The translations under genes were made by a program, and so were the position numbers. Of a stretch of DNA of 64,000 bases, positions 60,906 through 64,000 are shown in pieces (the stretch's first letter is position 1; every line of letters begins with the position of its first letter). Source of the stretch: Streptomyces alfalfae (GTDB taxonomy: Bacteria; Actinomycetota; Actinomycetes; Streptomycetales; Streptomycetaceae). The notes below the pieces were generated by a model that was not told the DNA's origin, did no database searches, and saw only the letters and a list, made by a program, of their open reading frames with translations. The stretch spans positions 434,001 to 498,000 of the forward strand of contig NZ_QEXM01000025.1 in NCBI RefSeq assembly GCF_004127445.1, in the 5' to 3' direction.

Positions 60906-61802
60906 GTGTCCGGATTCGTAGAAAAGCCCGAGCCTCTCGATGTGCCGGGTCTGGTGCACCTCCACACCGGCAAGGTGCGCGAGCTGTACCAGAACGAGGC
61001 GGGCGACCTCGTCATGGTCGCCAGCGACCGGCTCTCCGCCTACGACTGGGTGCTCCCCACGGAGATCCCCGACAAGGGCCGGGTGCTCACCCAGCTCTCC
61101 CTGTGGTGGTTCGACCAGCTCGCCGACCTGGTCCCCAACCACGTCGTCTCCACGGACCTGCCCGAAGGCGCCCCCGCCGACTGGGCGGGCCGCACCCTGG
61201 TCTGCAAGTCCCTCCAGATGATCCCGGTCGAGTGCGTGGCCCGCGGTTACCTCACCGGGTCGGGGCTCGTGGAGTACAACGCCTCCCGCACGGTCTGCGG
61301 CCTCGCGCTGCCCGAGGGCCTCACCGACGGCTCCGAGCTGCCCGCCCCGATCTTCACGCCCGCCGCGAAGGCCGCCGTCGGCGAGCACGATGAGAACGTG
61401 AGCTATGAGGAGGTCGCCCGCCAGGTCGGCGCCGACACGGCGGCCAAGCTGCGCCAGACGACCCTCGCCGTCTACAGCAGGGCGCGGGACACCGCCCGTG
61501 AGCGCGGTCTGATCCTCGCCGACACGAAGTTCGAGTTCGGCTTCGACGGCGAGGCCCTGATCCTCGGCGACGAGGTCCTGACGCCGGACTCGTCGCGCTT
61601 CTGGCCCGCCGGCCAGTGGGAGCCGGGCCACGCCCAGCCCAGCTACGACAAGCAGTTCGTCCGCGACTGGCTGACCTCGCCGGCCTCCGGCTGGGACCGC
61701 GGGAGCGAGCAGCCGCCGCCCGCGCTGCCGCAGGACGTGGTGGACGCCACACGCGCCAAGTACATCGAGGCGTACGAGCGGCTGACCGGCACCACCTGGT
61801 AG
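60906..61802 (+). CDS. purC: Phosphoribosylaminoimidazole-succinocarboxamide synthase
   Basis: 298 residues, normal length. HLHTGKVRELYQNEAGDLVM and VASDRLSAYDWVLPTEIPDK at the N-terminus, IPVECVARGYLTGSGLVEYN and LADTKFEFGFDGEALILGDE further on, all SAICAR synthetase motifs. It condenses CAIR and aspartate in purine synthesis. GGGAGG 4 bases before the GTG start. Upstream 93 bases contain its own promoter region. Confidence 0.95.
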   Translation: MSGFVEKPEPLDVPGLVHLHTGKVRELYQNEAGDLVMVASDRLSAYDWVLPTEIPDKGRVLTQLSLWWFDQLADLVPNHVVSTDLPEGAPADWAGRTLVCKSLQMIPVECVARGYLTGSGLVEYNASRTVCGLALPEGLTDGSELPAPIFTPAAKAAVGEHDENVSYEEVARQVGADTAAKLRQTTLAVYSRARDTARERGLILADTKFEFGFDGEALILGDEVLTPDSSRFWPAGQWEPGHAQPSYDKQFVRDWLTSPASGWDRGSEQPPPALPQDVVDATRAKYIEAYERLTGTTW

Positions 61803-61941
61803 CCGGACCTGCTGGGCCCGCCGAGCCGGGTGGACCCGCCAGCCCGCCGAGCCGGGTGGACCTGCCAGCCCTGCCGGACCTGCCGGACCCGCCGGACCCG
61901 TCGGTCTTCCCGGCCCGGCGGGTCCACCCGGGCCGGAACAC

Positions 61942-61977
61942 GAAGAAGGCCCCGCTCCGAGGAGCGGGGCCTTCTTC
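61942..61977. terminator. Terminator shared by purC and tRNA-Gly
   Basis: 17-bp perfect arms GAAGAAGGCCCCGCTCC / GGAGCGGGGCCTTCTTC with a 2-base loop, between purC (+) and tRNA-Gly (-). Confidence 0.9.
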
Positions 61978-61986
61978 CTATCTCTG

Positions 61987-62059
61987 AGCGGACGACCAGG
62001 TTCGAACTGGCGACCTCAACCTTGGCAAGGTTGCGCTCTACCAACTGAGCTACGTCCGC
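61987..62059 (-). tRNA. tRNA-Gly (anticodon GCC)
   Basis: Minus strand: acceptor GCGGACG/CGTCCGC, D-loop AGTTGGTA, anticodon stem CAACC/GGTTG around TTGCCAA (anticodon GCC), T-loop TTCGAAC. CCA is not encoded. Confidence 0.95.
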
Positions 62060-62082
62060 GTTGCGCCGTGGCGCGAGAACAA

Positions 62083-62691
62083 CTATACCCAACCGCGCTC
62101 GCGTGCGAGACGCACCGCCGCATGACGGTTCTCCGCCCCGATCTTGATGGCCGCGGAGGAGAGGTAGTTGCGGACGGTGCCCTGGGAGAGCGAGGCGCGT
62201 TCGGCGATCTCCGCGACGGGGGCGCCGTCGGCGGCGAGTTCTAGCACCTCGGCCTCGCGCTCGGTCAGCGGGGAGTCCCCGGCGGAGATCGCGTCGGCGG
62301 CCAATTCCGGGTCCACGTAGCGGTTTCCCGCGTGCACGGAGCGGATGAGCTCGGCGAGCCGCTGGGCGCTCACGGTCTTCGGCACGAAGGCGCGCACCCC
62401 CATGGCGAGGGCCCGCTTGAGATGCCCCGGCCTGCCGTGGCTCGTCACGATCATGACGCGGCACCCCGGCAGTTCGTCCCGCAGGGATGTGGCCACACTC
62501 ACACCGTCGGCGCCCGGCATCTGGAGGTCGAGCACGGCCACGTCGGGCCGGTGGGCGAGCGCCATGGCGAGCGCCTCGGGCCCGGTCGCCGCCTCGGCGA
62601 CGACGACGAGGTCGTCCTCCAGGGCGAGCAGCGCGGCGAGCGCGCCTCGGATGAGGTGCTCGTCATCGGCGAGCAGCACACGCAGACTCAC
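62083..62691 (-). CDS. NarL/LuxR-family response regulator (DesR-like)
   Basis: 202 residues. Receiver VLLADDEHLIRGALAALLAL with phospho-Asp in VAVLDLQMPGADG (near 52) and Lys in AFVPKTVSAQRL. LuxR helix-turn-helix LTEREAEVLELAADGAPVAE then RASLSQGTVRNYLSSA. GTG 62691 overlaps the kinase TGA; the upstream open frame lies in the kinase gene. The DesK/DesR pair senses membrane state in Bacillus, and a similar role is possible. Confidence 0.9.
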   Translation of the reverse strand: MSLRVLLADDEHLIRGALAALLALEDDLVVVAEAATGPEALAMALAHRPDVAVLDLQMPGADGVSVATSLRDELPGCRVMIVTSHGRPGHLKRALAMGVRAFVPKTVSAQRLAELIRSVHAGNRYVDPELAADAISAGDSPLTEREAEVLELAADGAPVAEIAERASLSQGTVRNYLSSAAIKIGAENRHAAVRLARERGWV

Positions 62692-64000
62692 AGCAGGACT
62701 TCTTCCTGTTCCTCGATGGGGCTCGGACTCGGTCGCTGACCAGGGCTCGGACTCGGGCTCGGGTCCGGGGCCGGGCCCGAGCTCTGATCCCGGTCCGGGC
62801 CGGGGTCCAGGGACGGGTTCGGGGACGGGTCCGGGCTCCGGCTCGGGTCCGGGCTCCGGCCCTCGGCCCCGGCGGGCGCCGACGGCACCCGGGCGGTGAG
62901 GCGGAACCGCCCTGCCTCGCAGGCGGAGTCCAGCGTTCCGCCCACCTCGGCGAGCCGCTCCCGCAGCCCGGCGAGCCCGGAGCCCCCGGTGGGCGCGGGG
63001 CCCGGCTCCGCTCCGGCGGGCGCACCGTCGTTCTCCACGGTCAGCGTCGTATGTTCCGGAGTCACCGCCAAGGTGATGTCGCACCGCTTGGCGTCGCCGT
63101 GCCGCAGCACGTTGGTGGCCGCCTCGCGCACGACCCAGCCGAGCGCGGACTGCACGGGGGCCGGGAGGCCCGTCGCGGACCCGGTCGCCCGGCAGGTGAT
63201 CCCGGCGGCTTCGAGCACCCCCCGGGCGCCGATCAGCTCGACGCCGAGGTCGACCTCGCGGTAGCCGCGGACGACCTCGCGCACCTCGCGCTGCGACTCC
63301 CGCGCGATGCGCTGCACCTCGGCCATCTGCTCCACGGCTTCGGGGCGTCCGCGGCGCGCGAGCTGTACGGCGAGTTCGCTCTTGAGGGCGATGACGGCGA
63401 GGTTGCGGCCCATCACGTCGTGCAGGTCACGCCCGAAGCGCAGCCGCTCCTCGGCGACCGCGAGCCGCGCCTCGACCTCCCGGGCGTGGTCGGCCTCCCA
63501 CATCACGGAGAGCGTCCAGGCCCCGCAGCGCGCGGTCAGCAGGGTCAGCAGACCGCCGACGGCGATGAGCACGGCGACGGCGACCAGCCGTCCGTCCCGT
63601 GCCCCGGCGGCGGCGAACGCGGCCACGAGCACGGCGGCGAGGACAGCGAGACGGGCCAGGAAGGTGCGGACCGGGACGGCGAAGGCCAGGGCCTGGCTGT
63701 ACGGCACCATCAGGTACATGACGGTGAGGCCGATCAGGCCGTCCTCGACCCCGTCCAGGGCCTCCAGGACGACCGTCAGCGCGTAGGCGGCGCCCATCAG
63801 GGCGGCGGCCACCACGAGGTCGCCGCGCGGCAGCTCCCGCCGCTGCAGGAAGTGGTCGAGCGACCGCCGCAGCGAGCGGTTGGCGTGCGCGCACTGCGCG
63901 GCCCCCACCAGGATCAGCGCCCAGCCGGTGAACCGCGCCGCCGGTTCGGCGCGCAGGCTCAGGCCGAGCGGCAGCGAGCACCAGCTCAGATAGAAGATCC
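62688..64000 (-). CDS. DesK-like sensor histidine kinase (5' truncated by the window)
   Basis: About 437 residues visible; the frame is open to the window end, so the start lies outside. Membrane segments fill the visible N-terminal part (LVVAAALMGAAYALTVVLEA, then several more). HisKA_3 is LRFGRDLHDVMGRNLAVIAL; ATPase motifs EAATNVLRHG and TGGSGLAGLRERL follow. The C-terminus carries an unusual Asp/Pro/Ser tail of about 50 residues (PDPSRSPDPSPNPSLDPG), from short DNA repeats, that typical DesK proteins lack. Pairs with the overlapping response regulator. Confidence 0.85.
   Translation of the reverse strand, partial: IFYLSWCSLPLGLSLRAEPAARFTGWALILVGAAQCAHANRSLRRSLDHFLQRRELPRGDLVVAAALMGAAYALTVVLEALDGVEDGLIGLTVMYLMVPYSQALAFAVPVRTFLARLAVLAAVLVAAFAAAGARDGRLVAVAVLIAVGGLLTLLTARCGAWTLSVMWEADHAREVEARLAVAEERLRFGRDLHDVMGRNLAVIALKSELAVQLARRGRPEAVEQMAEVQRIARESQREVREVVRGYREVDLGVELIGARGVLEAAGITCRATGSATGLPAPVQSALGWVVREAATNVLRHGDAKRCDITLAVTPEHTTLTVENDGAPAGAEPGPAPTGGSGLAGLRERLAEVGGTLDSACEAGRFRLTARVPSAPAGAEGRSPDPSRSPDPSPNPSLDPGPDRDQSSGPAPDPSPSPSPGQRPSPSPIEEQEEVLL

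Noticed and set aside
1-64000. CRISPR array or insertion sequence
   Set aside because: Tandem repeats here are contiguous without unique spacers, and no cas or transposase genes are present.

Overview
The window is a 64 kb piece of a Streptomyces-type actinobacterial chromosome. The evidence is very high GC, GTG and TTG starts, leaderless starts placed 6-8 bases after TAGGCT/TAGGGT-like -10 boxes, paired SigB-type sigma factors, an SSI protease inhibitor, and the housekeeping order tadA - upp - ffs/dnaX - purD - purC. I see no prophage, insertion sequence, CRISPR array or integrated element. The region reads as chromosomal core with many small accessory cassettes, and five tRNA genes (Ser-GCT, Arg-ACG, Ser-CGA, Ser-GGA, Gly-GCC) punctuate it.

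0-6.6 kb: the end of a secreted protein gene, a three-gene cassette resembling the steroid side-chain enzymes ChsH2-ChsH1-Ltp2 behind a TetR-like inverted repeat, a DUF1906 secreted protein, an ECF sigma factor and a fatty acyl-CoA synthetase. 6.6-12.1 kb: a giant PAS protein whose histidine-kinase core looks degenerate, and an SSI inhibitor. 12.3-19.7 kb: two tRNAs, a DUF2797 protein, and an overlapping operon of response regulator, histidine kinase, GT2-GtrA glycosyltransferase and GT39 mannosyltransferase. 19.8-26.5 kb: two drug-efflux cassettes. One is an MFS pump with a 15-bp-arm palindrome and a downstream TetR. The other is a marR-MFS-yceI set in which both the transporter and the YceI protein carry carboxypeptidase-regulatory-like beta-sandwich domains.

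26.6-33.2 kb: a small membrane protein, about 1 kb of repetitive DNA, sigN and sigF, small stress-type genes, tRNA-Ser, tadA with its associated gene, and upp. 33.2-44.5 kb: a LytR_C protein, a ParB-like small protein, a GNAT enzyme, a divergent LysR/EamA pair, a membrane sensor-domain protein, a seven-repeat FG-GAP protein, a GAF-ANTAR regulator, a divergent CGNR/hydrolase pair with nested symmetric inverted repeats, and an SBD-HNH restriction nuclease whose upstream region has a G-quadruplex-type heptamer repeat.

44.6-46.6 kb: a probable copper island (DUF6153, DUF305, then DUF4396 behind a CsoR-type operator). 46.7-51.9 kb: a membrane protein, a NarL/LuxR two-component pair and, divergently, two tandemly duplicated secreted serine hydrolases. 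52-62 kb: tRNA-Ser, SRP RNA, dnaX, purD, an M48-like membrane protein that has lost the HEXXH motif, a dimethylformamidase-like protein, purC and tRNA-Gly. The window ends inside a second NarL-type two-component pair.

Starts were chosen by ribosome-binding site, overlap with the upstream stop and family knowledge. Family names come from recognition of motifs, not from searches. Many intergenic stretches hold tandem repeats with unit lengths divisible by three (15, 18, 54, 69 bp), which leaves several reading frames open and produces large spurious reading frames.
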